A DNA stretch of 43,307 bases from Streptomyces sp. ISL-11 (GCF_018614525.1 NZ_JAGGOL010000174.1:1-43307); one strand, 5' to 3'. Counted from the stretch's first letter, positions 8,225-15,417 are shown. The notes: generated from the letters alone by a model not told the origin. Numbers and translations: made by a program.

Positions 8225-8323
8225 CATATGTTCCGGCCATTGCCCCCTGTCATATTGCGACGCGTTCGCGCATGCTGTTTTCTTGCGATCAGGAAATCCG
8301 CCGCCTGGGGGGTATGGCCCAAT

Positions 8324-9394
8324 ATGGCAATTAAGATCAATCCGGCTCGCTTCAGTCAGTTCGGCTCCGCCGAAGGAAGCATCTTCTGCCTGATCACCAA
8401 CCAGGAGATGATCCCGGAATTTGAAATCGTCAAGGATGCCCCCTACGCGGAGTACCGGACGATCATCCTGAAGCCGGGCGACGACTTTGAGCGGATGCTC
8501 GCCGATGAAACGGTTCCGCAGAATTCGCACTCGCTGGTCATCTCGCCGTACCGCTTCTTCGAGTCCCCGTCCGAGGAGGCGCTGGGACCGCGCCGCAAGC
8601 TGATGGGCATGGCCTGCAACTCCACGCCGGCCGGCCTCGACGTCATCAGCCACTTCATCGGCGTCATCGAGCGGACGTCGGCGCAGGAGCAGGCGGAGTT
8701 CAGCGACCGGTTCTTCGAGCTGGCCGAGTCGACGGACCACCTGGTCTACGTCGACGAGCGGCACGGCACCCGGGCCGTTCTGGACCATCTCGCCGACGGC
8801 CTGATCTGGAATCAGCAGGCCGGCCCTCTTGAATGGGGCGAACAGCAGATCGTACCCTCGGGCGAGATCAGCGTGCTGCCGATGCAGATCGTGGAATTCG
8901 ACGAGTCGCTGCATCTGCCGCTCGAAGGAGATATCGCTTTCCGGGGTTTCCCGATCCTGCACAACGGAACGCCTTCTTTCCTGCGGAAGGACCAGGCCCG
9001 GCTGCAGAGCAAGCTGGCCGGACTGGAGCATGAGGCGGTGATTGCCGAGGTGCGCAAGGGAAGCATTACTTCGCTTCGCCCGCACCGGCCCGCCGGCGCT
9101 CCGGTCGCCAAGATCTTCGAGGCGATGTTCGAGATCGATTCCCGCTACACCCTGGTCTGGGAAATCGGTCACGCCCTCAATACCAGCCTGGACATCATGC
9201 CGGGCAACCACGCGATGAACGAGGTCTACGGCGGCGACCGCGGTTGCCTGCACTGGGGGCTGGGGCTCACGCCCTTCACCCAGTACCACCTCGACATCAT
9301 CTCGCCCGACACCACCGTCTACACCGAGAGCGGTGAGGTGGTGCTGGGCAACAAGGGCGGCGCCCCGAGCGTGCGCATGGCCAAGGTCGCCTGA
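8324..9394 (+). CDS. M29-aminopeptidase-like metalloprotein, ligands conserved
   Basis: 356 residues from ATG 8324 (GGGGGG 11 nt upstream); a reading from 8228 adds 32 non-family residues. The C-terminal half follows the M29 metalloaminopeptidase / NicX pattern. E181 lies in VPSGEISVLP (compare PTGEVFTAP), E280 in VWEIGHALN, H310 in GCLHWGLG, and H322-x-D324 in YHLDIISPDTTV. These are the residues that hold the two metals in M29 enzymes, by established knowledge. It may trim, hydrolyse or otherwise modify a peptide; the substrate is unknown, but the three identical 19-residue peptides encoded just downstream are obvious candidates. Codon use is less GC3-biased than in nearby genes (GAT GAA, GTT, CCT TCT), suggesting transfer. 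The family call rests on motif reading and is moderately secure. Confidence 0.6.
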   Translation: MAIKINPARFSQFGSAEGSIFCLITNQEMIPEFEIVKDAPYAEYRTIILKPGDDFERMLADETVPQNSHSLVISPYRFFESPSEEALGPRRKLMGMACNSTPAGLDVISHFIGVIERTSAQEQAEFSDRFFELAESTDHLVYVDERHGTRAVLDHLADGLIWNQQAGPLEWGEQQIVPSGEISVLPMQIVEFDESLHLPLEGDIAFRGFPILHNGTPSFLRKDQARLQSKLAGLEHEAVIAEVRKGSITSLRPHRPAGAPVAKIFEAMFEIDSRYTLVWEIGHALNTSLDIMPGNHAMNEVYGGDRGCLHWGLGLTPFTQYHLDIISPDTTVYTESGEVVLGNKGGAPSVRMAKVA

Positions 9395-9458
9395 GCGACC
9401 GAGTGCCGCGCGGCCACGGCGGGAGCGCGAAATCCACGCGGACGGGAGGTGAGCTCTC

Positions 9459-9518
9459 ATGAAGAAGACCATCAAGGTTCGCAAGAACAGCAACTACCTC
9501 GGGACCCTCCTGGGCTGA
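9459..9518 (+). CDS. 19-residue peptide, copy 1 (putative modified-peptide precursor)
   Basis: Encodes MKKTIKVRKNSNYLGTLLG from ATG 9459 behind GGGAGGTGAG. The N-terminal half is basic (four Lys, one Arg) and the second half polar then aliphatic. There is one Tyr, two Asn, one Ser, two Thr, and no Cys, Pro, Trp, Asp or Glu. It is too short for a standard leader/core layout, so either the whole peptide is the substrate, as with PqqA-sized precursors, or the basic half is the recognition part. Unmodified mass is about 2163.3 Da. Relative to copy 2 it uses GTT and CGC at Val7 and Arg8. I do not recognise a family. Confidence 0.8.
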   Translation: MKKTIKVRKNSNYLGTLLG

Positions 9519-9564
9519 GCCCCGGACACCCGGCCCCACGATCACCAAGGGGAGGTGAGCCCTC

Positions 9565-9624
9565 GTGAAGAAGACCATCAAGGTCCGTAAGAACAGCAAC
9601 TACCTCGGGACCCTCCTGGGCTGA
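9565..9624 (+). CDS. 19-residue peptide, copy 2
   Basis: Same product as copy 1 but starts with GTG, behind GGGGAGGTGAG. It differs from copy 1 only by synonymous changes (GTC, CGT). Identical protein with drifting third positions is direct evidence that the peptide is translated and under purifying selection. Confidence 0.8.
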   Translation: MKKTIKVRKNSNYLGTLLG

Positions 9625-9674
9625 GCCCTGTGGAGACCCTCGGCCCGTCGATCCCTGTCAGGAGGTGAACACCC

Positions 9675-9734
9675 ATGAAGAAGACCATCAAGGTCCGCAA
9701 GAACAGCAACTACCTGGGCACCCTGCTGGGCTGA
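9675..9734 (+). CDS. 19-residue peptide, copy 3
   Basis: Same product again, ATG start, behind a near-perfect anti-16S match (TCAGGAGGTGA). It has three synonymous changes near its 3' end (CTG GGC ... CTG) relative to the other copies. It is followed after 107 bp by the second M29-like gene, so a role as leader peptide controlling that gene is an alternative. Confidence 0.8.
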   Translation: MKKTIKVRKNSNYLGTLLG

Positions 9735-9841
9735 ACTCAGGTGACAGGCTGACTCGTTGGCAGCCCTGTCGCGAGGCGGGTCGAGGTGCTGACTCGACCC
9801 GCCTCGCCGACACGCAACACATATCTGGGAGTGGTGTCGCG

Positions 9842-10912
9842 ATGATTATCGTCCGCCCCGAGGCCTACCGCCAGTATTCGGTCGGCCGCACACACTTCAC
9901 GCTCGTAGTCGAAAAGGCGATCGCCGACTCCTTCCGCCTGGAAGGCGGAAGCCGCTACGAGCAGTGCTCCACGGTCGCGGTCGAGCCCGGCCGGACGCTG
10001 GGTGACATCCTCCGCACCGACGTACCGGCCGACGGCGACGTCCTCGCGATCGCCACCGACGACGCCCTGCTGACCGCACCGGCCGTCGATGTCACCCCCG
10101 GACGCACGGTCGCCGCGATCCGCGTCGGCACCGGCCCCCTGGCGCTCGACCAGGTCGGCACACAGCTGGAGGCGCTGGAGAACACCGACCCCGACGACGT
10201 GCGGCAGCGCGCCGAGAAGCTGACCGGCGCCCTCGCCGCGTCCGGCGGGCTGCGTATCGAGGACGCGCTGACCGGCGCCGCCGCCGAGCTGACGTACGGG
10301 CGTCCCACCTGGTCGAGGTCCGACATCGGCGTCTTCGTGCCCGGCTCCGTGTGGTCCGCGCCCACCGGCCGCCTGCGGCTGGCGACCGACATCACCGGTA
10401 CCGCCCTGTCCGGGCAGATCGCCGTCAAGGGCCGGCCGGTCGTACGGGCCCGCAGCGCGGGCGTCGCCCGGCGCAACGAGATCTACGAGCAGCTGGCCGG
10501 GCTGTCCCACCACCCGCTGGTGCTCACCGTCGAGAACGGCGCGGTGACCGACCTCAAGGCCGCCGCCCCGGGGTCCGGCACGGCCGCGGCGGAGCTGGAG
10601 CGGCTCTTCGCCGAGTCCGCCGACCACGCGCTGATCTCCGGCGTGGAGTTCGGCCTCGGCGTCATGACCCCGTCGCTGCCGTTCAACACCGAGGCGAATT
10701 CGGCCACCGCTGGCCGGGCCACCGCCTCCGTCCACGTGGTCCTGGGTGCCCTGCCACAGTCCCCGTACCAGCTGACGCTCGCCTGCTCGACCAGCACCGT
10801 GACGGCGCTCGGCGGCGAGGAGTCGCTCGCCGGAGCGGCCACGGACAAGGCCGGCGAGCGGCCGCGGCGCCGGATGAACCGGGTCTCCGCGGCGAGTTGC
10901 GGCTGTCACTGA
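9842..10912 (+). CDS. M29-like homologue with metal ligands lost (probable pseudoenzyme partner)
   Basis: 356 residues, the same length as the protein encoded at 8324 and colinear with it from the N-terminus (IIVRPEAYRQYSVG against AIKINPARFSQFG) to the C-terminus. The ligand positions differ. The Glu of PSGE is missing (FVPGSVWSAP) and HLD has become Q310-L-T312, while E269 and H298 remain. It would bind at most an incomplete metal site, so a scaffold or substrate-binding role beside the intact homologue is likely (inference). It ends in a short Cys/His tail, SCGCH, absent from the homologue. Start ATG 9842 with GGGAGTGG upstream; the frame is open further upstream but there overlaps copy 3 of the peptide. 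Confidence 0.6.
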   Translation: MIIVRPEAYRQYSVGRTHFTLVVEKAIADSFRLEGGSRYEQCSTVAVEPGRTLGDILRTDVPADGDVLAIATDDALLTAPAVDVTPGRTVAAIRVGTGPLALDQVGTQLEALENTDPDDVRQRAEKLTGALAASGGLRIEDALTGAAAELTYGRPTWSRSDIGVFVPGSVWSAPTGRLRLATDITGTALSGQIAVKGRPVVRARSAGVARRNEIYEQLAGLSHHPLVLTVENGAVTDLKAAAPGSGTAAAELERLFAESADHALISGVEFGLGVMTPSLPFNTEANSATAGRATASVHVVLGALPQSPYQLTLACSTSTVTALGGEESLAGAATDKAGERPRRRMNRVSAASCGCH

Positions 10913-11002
10913 CCGACCCCGCGCGCCCGGCCCGGCACCCGCACCGGCCGCCCCGGCCCACACCGGCCGGCGGCGGCCCGTCTTGGTGGAGGCGCACGCC
11001 TC

Positions 11003-12826
11003 ATGGAGCCATGGGAGTCCCCCTCGATGACCACGTCCTCTGCACCGCGCGCGGAAGCGCTGCCCCTGTGGGAACAGCGCTTCCGCGCCCCCCGCCACAC
11101 CCTGCCGGCCTGGGCCAAGAGCGCGCCGGAGCGCTGTGTGTTCGTCAGCGACCTCGACGGCATCGCCCAGGTCTACTGCTGGGACCGCGCCGCCGGCACG
11201 CTCCGCCGCGTGACCGACCGCCCCGCCGGTACGCAGCAGTGCGCGATCGAGGCGTCGGGGGAGGCGGTGTGGTGGTTCGACGACGCCAAGGGAGACGAGT
11301 ACGGGCAGTGGATGCGGCAGCCGTTCACCGGCGGGCCGGACGTTCCCGCCGTGTCGCTCCCCGGCTCGTACTGGCCGTCCGGCCTGGCCGTCGGCCTGGA
11401 CGGGCACGCCCTGCTCGGCTGCTCCACCGAGGACGGCACGGCTGTCCACCTGGCCCTGCCCGGAGGGACCACACGGCTCCTCTACCGGCACGAGGAGCCC
11501 GCGTACGCCGTCGACCTGTCCCGGTCCCTGGACCTCGCCGTGATCGCGCACAGCGAGCGCGGCGACATGTGGGACCTCGGTGTCCGGATCCTCGCCACGG
11601 CCGACGGCACGACCGTGCTCGACCTCGACGGCGGCGAGGGCCTTCTGGAGGCGGTCGGCTTCTCGCCCGTACCGGGTGACGACCGCCTGCTGCTGCAACA
11701 GCAGCGCGACGACGACCACTGGGACGCCGTTCTCGTCGAGCCGCGCACCGGGGAGCGCACCGAACTGCGGCTGGGACTGCCCGGCGACGTGTCGGTGCAG
11801 TGGTACCAGGACGCCCGTTCCCTGCTGGTCGTCCACGACCACGAGGCCCGCTCGGCGCTATACCGCTACGACCTCGCCGACGGCCGGCTCGAAGCCCTCC
11901 CCGCGCCGTTCGGCGTCATCGACCACGCGCGTACCCGGCCCGGCGGGGACGCCTGGCTGCTGTCGTCGAGTTCCGCGCGGCCACCGGAGTTCCACGGGCT
12001 GCTGGCGGAGCCGGGGCTGCCCGTTTCCCGTCCGTCGCCGCCCGTCGCCGCCGAGGTGCGCGACCTGTGGGTGGACGGGCCCGGCGGCCGTATCCACGCC
12101 CTGCTCAACACCCCCGCCGCCGGGACCGGACCCCACCCCGCCGTCTTCCTGCTGCACGGCGGGCCCGACGAGCAGGACCAGGACTCCTTCGACCCGGTGA
12201 TCGCCGCCTGGAACGACCACGGTTTCGCCGTGGTACGGGTCAACTACCGCGGCTCGACCGGCTACGGGCGCCGGTGGACCGAGGCGCTGCGCTGCCGCGT
12301 GGGCCTGACCGAACTGGAGGACGTCGCGGCGGTCCGGCGCTGGACGGTCGACCACGGCGTGGCCGACCCCCGCCGGCTGATCGTCTCCGGCTGGTCGTGG
12401 GGTGGCTACCTGACGCTGCTGGCGCTGGGCACCCAGCCCGACGACTGGGCGCTCGGCCTGGCCGGCGCCCCGGTGGCCGACTGCGCCGCGGCGCACCGTA
12501 CGGCGATGGAGGACATCAAGGCCCTCGACCGCAGCCTCTTCGGCGGCTCGCCCGACGAGGTCCCCGAACGCTACCGGGACGCCTCGCCCCTCACCTATGT
12601 CGACGCCGTGCGCGCCCCGGTGTTCATCAGCGCCGGCGCCCACGACGCCCGGTGCCCCGTCGAGCAGACCCGGGACTACGCCGACCGGCTGGCCGGCCGG
12701 GGCATTCCGCACGGCCTCCACATCTACGAAGCCGGCCACAGCCTGACCGACGTGGACGAACGGGTGGCGCTCTTCCGCAGGCAACTGGAGTTCGCGAAGA
12801 CCCACTTGCCGCCGGCCGCGCCCTGA
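11003..12826 (+). CDS. S9-family serine peptidase (prolyl oligopeptidase / acylaminoacyl-peptidase type)
   Basis: 607 residues. The N-terminal about 350 residues form a WD/TolB-like propeller that gates the active site. The C-terminal alpha/beta hydrolase has S465 in SGWSWGGY, D548 in SAGAHDARCP and H579 in YEAGHS, plus the oxyanion-side HGGP motif. It cuts short peptides in the cytosol. The neighbouring 19-residue peptide has no Pro, so if it is the substrate the specificity must differ from classical prolyl oligopeptidase. Start ATG 11003 follows GGAGG at 10 nt; ATG 11027 is an alternative. It lies 90 bp behind the M29-like homologue in the same direction and is likely cotranscribed with it. 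Confidence 0.88.
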   Translation: MEPWESPSMTTSSAPRAEALPLWEQRFRAPRHTLPAWAKSAPERCVFVSDLDGIAQVYCWDRAAGTLRRVTDRPAGTQQCAIEASGEAVWWFDDAKGDEYGQWMRQPFTGGPDVPAVSLPGSYWPSGLAVGLDGHALLGCSTEDGTAVHLALPGGTTRLLYRHEEPAYAVDLSRSLDLAVIAHSERGDMWDLGVRILATADGTTVLDLDGGEGLLEAVGFSPVPGDDRLLLQQQRDDDHWDAVLVEPRTGERTELRLGLPGDVSVQWYQDARSLLVVHDHEARSALYRYDLADGRLEALPAPFGVIDHARTRPGGDAWLLSSSSARPPEFHGLLAEPGLPVSRPSPPVAAEVRDLWVDGPGGRIHALLNTPAAGTGPHPAVFLLHGGPDEQDQDSFDPVIAAWNDHGFAVVRVNYRGSTGYGRRWTEALRCRVGLTELEDVAAVRRWTVDHGVADPRRLIVSGWSWGGYLTLLALGTQPDDWALGLAGAPVADCAAAHRTAMEDIKALDRSLFGGSPDEVPERYRDASPLTYVDAVRAPVFISAGAHDARCPVEQTRDYADRLAGRGIPHGLHIYEAGHSLTDVDERVALFRRQLEFAKTHLPPAAP

Positions 12827-12882
12827 CGCGGCGGCCCGGCCGTGGGCCGGCCGTTCACCCGACCGAAGGAAAGGACCGACCT

Positions 12883-13029
12883 GTGATCGAGCCCGTACCG
12901 GACACGACCTCCCTGTACCCGAGGGACGAAGTACCGGATCCCCGGCCCTGGGGCCGCCGCGACCTGCTGCTGCGCCGCCTGCCGCCCCGCTCCTGCCACG
13001 TGCGGCCGGCTACTCGAACGCACCGTTGA
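12883..13029 (+). CDS. Small 48-residue ORF, hypothetical
   Basis: Starts at GTG 12883 with a strong AAGGAAAGGA site 7 nt upstream. The product begins MIEPVPDTTSLYPRDEVP and continues Arg- and Pro-rich (WGRRDLLLRRLPPR) with one Cys. It is not recognised. It could be a second small peptide of the cassette, or the surviving start of a longer gene cut off where the convergent RraA-like gene begins; the two stops overlap by 20 bp. The ribosome-binding site is the main support. Confidence 0.45.
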   Translation: MIEPVPDTTSLYPRDEVPDPRPWGRRDLLLRRLPPRSCHVRPATRTHR

Positions 13030-13759
13030 TCAGGGCCAGATGCGACCGAAAGGTGTAACCGGGCTCGGCGCGCCGCCGTTCCTGGAACGCCTTCCACTGG
13101 AGCTGCTCGCGCAACGAGTCCCCGGCCAGGGCCCGTTCGGCCTGGGCGCGTTCGGCCGTGACGATCCGCTCCGCGAGGGCCGTCACGTCCCCGCGGACGG
13201 CGGCCGGAACGACGAGCACTCCGTCGGAGTCGGCCACCACGAGATCCCCGTCCTCCCCCGCGACCGGCGGCAGGGAGGGCGGCTCGGTGCTGTCCGGGCC
13301 GAGCCTCGGTGAGGCGGGGCAGGGGCCGATGCTGAACACCGGGAGGCCGATGGCGGCCAGTTCGTCGGTGTCGCGGTGGCAGCCCCACACCACCACTCCC
13401 GCGATGCCGGCCTGGCGGGCCTCGATGGCGACGAGGTCCCCCACACAGGCTTCGTCCGTCCGGCCGAGGTTGTCGATGAGCAGGACCTCGCCCCCGGCGG
13501 CCGCGTCGATCCCGGCGAGGATCGACACCACCCCCTCCGTGTGCTGTACGCGGCGGAGGGGCCCGGCGCACGCCATGCCGGGCGCGGCCGCCCGGAGCGG
13601 GAGGGGTGTCAGGCGGAGGGGCACGCCCAGCCGGACGCCGGCGTCCCACAGGGCCGCGGTGGGGTGCCGGCCGTCGCCGGCGGCCCCGATCAGCTCGTCA
13701 CCAGCCGGGTCAGGGCCGTCGCCGCGGCACCCAGGACGACGACCAGGAGCGTCGGCCAC
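13010..13759 (-). CDS. RraA-like protein (HMG/CHA-aldolase fold)
   Basis: Up to 249 residues. The body matches the RraA / 4-hydroxy-4-methyl-2-oxoglutarate aldolase fold: HPTAALWDAGVRLG, then GMACAGPLRRVQ, then GGEVLLIDNLGRTDEACVGDL, and R129-D130 in VVWGCHRDTDEL at the catalytic Arg-Asp position. It could be a metal-dependent oxaloacetate decarboxylase or aldolase; a role on RNase E is unlikely in Streptomyces. Nothing links it firmly to the peptide cassette. The only usual start is GTG 13759, which makes it overlap azlD by 70 bp and suggests translational coupling; residues 1-20 have no family character, so the true start may be internal. Confidence 0.7.
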   Translation of the reverse strand: MADAPGRRPGCRGDGPDPAGDELIGAAGDGRHPTAALWDAGVRLGVPLRLTPLPLRAAAPGMACAGPLRRVQHTEGVVSILAGIDAAAGGEVLLIDNLGRTDEACVGDLVAIEARQAGIAGVVVWGCHRDTDELAAIGLPVFSIGPCPASPRLGPDSTEPPSLPPVAGEDGDLVVADSDGVLVVPAAVRGDVTALAERIVTAERAQAERALAGDSLREQLQWKAFQERRRAEPGYTFRSHLALINGAFE

Positions 13760-14001
13760 TTCCGCCAGACCCCGAAGGCGCCGACCGCCAGCCCGACCGC
13801 GCGGGCGTCGACGGTCAGGGACCGTCCGTCGCCGAACATCTGGGTGGCGATCAGGGCGGCCAGCAGCGTGGGAGCCATCAGCGTCACCACGCGCTGCAGG
13901 GCCGCCGGCAGTTCCTCACCGCCCAGCAGTACGGGGCCGGTGGCCTTCAGGGTCATGGAGACGGCGCCGACCAGGAGGACGGCGAGCCACAGTCCGGTCA
14001 T
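13690..14001 (-). CDS. azlD: AzlD-type small subunit of a branched-chain amino acid exporter
   Basis: 103 residues with about four hydrophobic helices (LWLAVLLVGAVSMTLK, LMAPTLLAALIATQMF, AVGLAVGAFGVW, LLVVVLGAAATAL). AzlD works with AzlC to export branched-chain amino acids or analogues. Its ATG overlaps the azlC stop (ATGA at 13998-14001), the classic arrangement of this pair. Confidence 0.9.
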   Translation of the reverse strand: MTGLWLAVLLVGAVSMTLKATGPVLLGGEELPAALQRVVTLMAPTLLAALIATQMFGDGRSLTVDARAVGLAVGAFGVWRKWPTLLVVVLGAAATALTRLVTS

Positions 14002-14738
14002 CGTTTCCTCAGTCCCAGCAGGCAGGCGGCGGTGGCGGCGATGAGCGGGACGCCCGGCGACGCGAAGGGCACCAGGGTCAGGGCGATCGCCACACCGAGG
14101 ACGGACGCGGCGAGCGCCTTGCGGCTGGTGATCTGGCCCTTGAGCAGCGCCAGGAACAGGACGGGCGAGACGACGTCGAGCCCGAACCGCTCGGGGTCGC
14201 CGAGATAGCGGGCCCCCAGCAGCCCGACCGCGGTGCCGCCGACCCAGGCGCAGTAGACGAGGACGCCCGCGCCCAGCAGCCGGCCGCGCGAATAGCGGCC
14301 GTTGCCGACGTGGCCGACGGCCCACGACTCGTCCACCACCAGTTGGGCGGAGAGGAACCGCTTGAGCACACCGCCGGTCATGGCCGGGGCCACGCTGATG
14401 CCGATCGGCAGATAACGGGAGTTGAGGAGGACGGCGGCGACGATCGCGGCCGCCACTCCGCCACCGGTGCCGAGCACCGACGCCGCGGCGAACTGGGCCG
14501 ACCCGGCGAAGGTCGTCAGCGACATCACCAGCGGTGCCAGTACGCCCATGCCCGCCGCTCGGGCCACGACCCCGAAGGAGACCGCGAAGCCGAAGACGGC
14601 CACGGCCAGCGGCACCGCCGCCCGCAGTCCGTAGAGTAATTCCTCCCGAAAGCCCGCTTCGGGGGCGGCGGCCTCGGGCAGGGGAGTCGAGGACGACCGG
14701 GACAACGCCTCTTCGGGTAATGCCTCTTGTGCGTCCAA
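13998..14738 (-). CDS. azlC: AzlC-type large subunit of a branched-chain amino acid exporter
   Basis: About 246 residues with six or more membrane helices and the AzlC signature SLTTFAGSAQFAAASVLGTGG, followed by NSRYLPIGISVAP. TTG 14738 is preferred because GGAGG lies 7 nt upstream; an in-frame TTG at 14765 is possible. It contains a TTA codon at 14637-14639 in the conserved EELLYG part (and another just after the start), so full translation should need bldA tRNA. It is divergent from the CGNR regulator gene, which may control it. Confidence 0.88.
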   Translation of the reverse strand: MDAQEALPEEALSRSSSTPLPEAAAPEAGFREELLYGLRAAVPLAVAVFGFAVSFGVVARAAGMGVLAPLVMSLTTFAGSAQFAAASVLGTGGGVAAAIVAAVLLNSRYLPIGISVAPAMTGGVLKRFLSAQLVVDESWAVGHVGNGRYSRGRLLGAGVLVYCAWVGGTAVGLLGARYLGDPERFGLDVVSPVLFLALLKGQITSRKALAASVLGVAIALTLVPFASPGVPLIAATAACLLGLRKR

Positions 14739-14827
14739 CCGACGGCCTCCGCGTCCATGCGGCAACAGGAAGACGGCGCCCGCGTGCAGGGTGCGGCGGC
14801 GCCGACGATCAGCAATAGTACGGAGTC

Positions 14828-15388
14828 ATGGTGAGGTTTACTAGTTACTCGGACGCTTCGGTGACCCTGGCCGAGGACCTGGTCAATACGCTCAATATCG
14901 TGCGTGAAGTGGAGAAACTTCCCGATGTGACGGCCTTGTCCACCCTGCTCGCCACCCACGGCATCGAGCCGGCCGCCCCCCTCTCCGAGGCCGACCTCGA
15001 CGCCGCGCGCGAGCTGAGGCCCGTACTGCGCGAGGTCTTCGCCGCCCCGGACACGGCGACCGCCGTCCCCCTGCTCAACCGCGTCCTCGCCGACCATCAC
15101 GCCGTCCCGCACTACACCGACCACGACGGCTCCTGGCATCTGCACGTCGCCGCGCCCGACGCCGCACCCGTCGACGCCTACGCGGTCAACGCCGCCATGG
15201 GACTGCTCGGCGTGATCACCACCGGCGGGACGGAACGCCTGCACGTGTGCGTGGGCCGCCGCTGCGCCGAGGTCTTCGTCGACACGTCCCGCAACCAGTC
15301 GCGCCGCTACTGCTCCCCCCTCATCTGCGGCAACCGCGCGAGCGCGGCCGCACACCGCGCCCGGCGCAAGCCACCCGCCGCGGTCTGA
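14828..15388 (+). CDS. CGNR zinc-finger (ABATE domain) transcriptional regulator
   Basis: 186 residues. An N-terminal ABATE domain of about 130 residues (FTSYSDASVTLAEDLVNTLN; then helical) is followed by the C-terminal CGNR zinc finger, with Cys in HVCVGRRC and YCSPLICGNR. The finger should bind DNA, with Zn held by four Cys. By position it is the likely regulator of the divergent azlCD genes, 89 bp away. Confidence 0.85.
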   Translation: MVRFTSYSDASVTLAEDLVNTLNIVREVEKLPDVTALSTLLATHGIEPAAPLSEADLDAARELRPVLREVFAAPDTATAVPLLNRVLADHHAVPHYTDHDGSWHLHVAAPDAAPVDAYAVNAAMGLLGVITTGGTERLHVCVGRRCAEVFVDTSRNQSRRYCSPLICGNRASAAAHRARRKPPAAV

Positions 15389-15417
15389 CCGGGCCCGCCC
15401 CTGCGCGTACCGGACCG

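Larger units (their letters stand above)
7909..8323. other. 415-bp gene-free region before the peptide cassette
   Basis: It holds no convincing gene on either strand. It is clearly less GC-rich than its neighbours in parts (for example around 8148-8290) and contains two perfect odd palindromes (7917-7931 and 8210-8224). It is the probable promoter and control region of the cassette starting at 8324. Confidence 0.6.
9440..9734 (+). repeat. Tandem array of three peptide genes with their ribosome-binding sites
   Basis: Three units with start-to-start periods of 106 and 110 bp, each made of a strong GGAGGTGA-type site and a 60-bp gene. Spacers are recognisably related (for example GGCCC-C-ACGATCAC and GGCCCGTCGATCCC), showing tandem duplication. 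All differences between coding units are synonymous apart from one ATG/GTG start change. Confidence 0.9.

Noticed and set aside
8228..8323. N-terminal extension of the first M29-like protein from 8228
   Set aside because: The extra 32 residues (Cys/Arg-rich) have no counterpart in the homologue at 9842, whose start aligns with ATG 8324.
9459..9734. The three short genes as a CRISPR-like or purely non-coding tandem repeat
   Set aside because: Each unit has a start, stop and ribosome-binding site, and differences fall only at synonymous positions, so coding is the better explanation.
9459..9734. The 19-residue peptides as further lasso precursors
   Set aside because: They lack the Y-P-L leader motif, the penultimate Thr and a Gly followed by Asp/Glu at 7-9.
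9737..11842. 701-codon minus-strand frame across the M29-like and S9 genes
   Set aside because: No motif on that strand; the plus-strand genes have catalytic residues and ribosome-binding sites.
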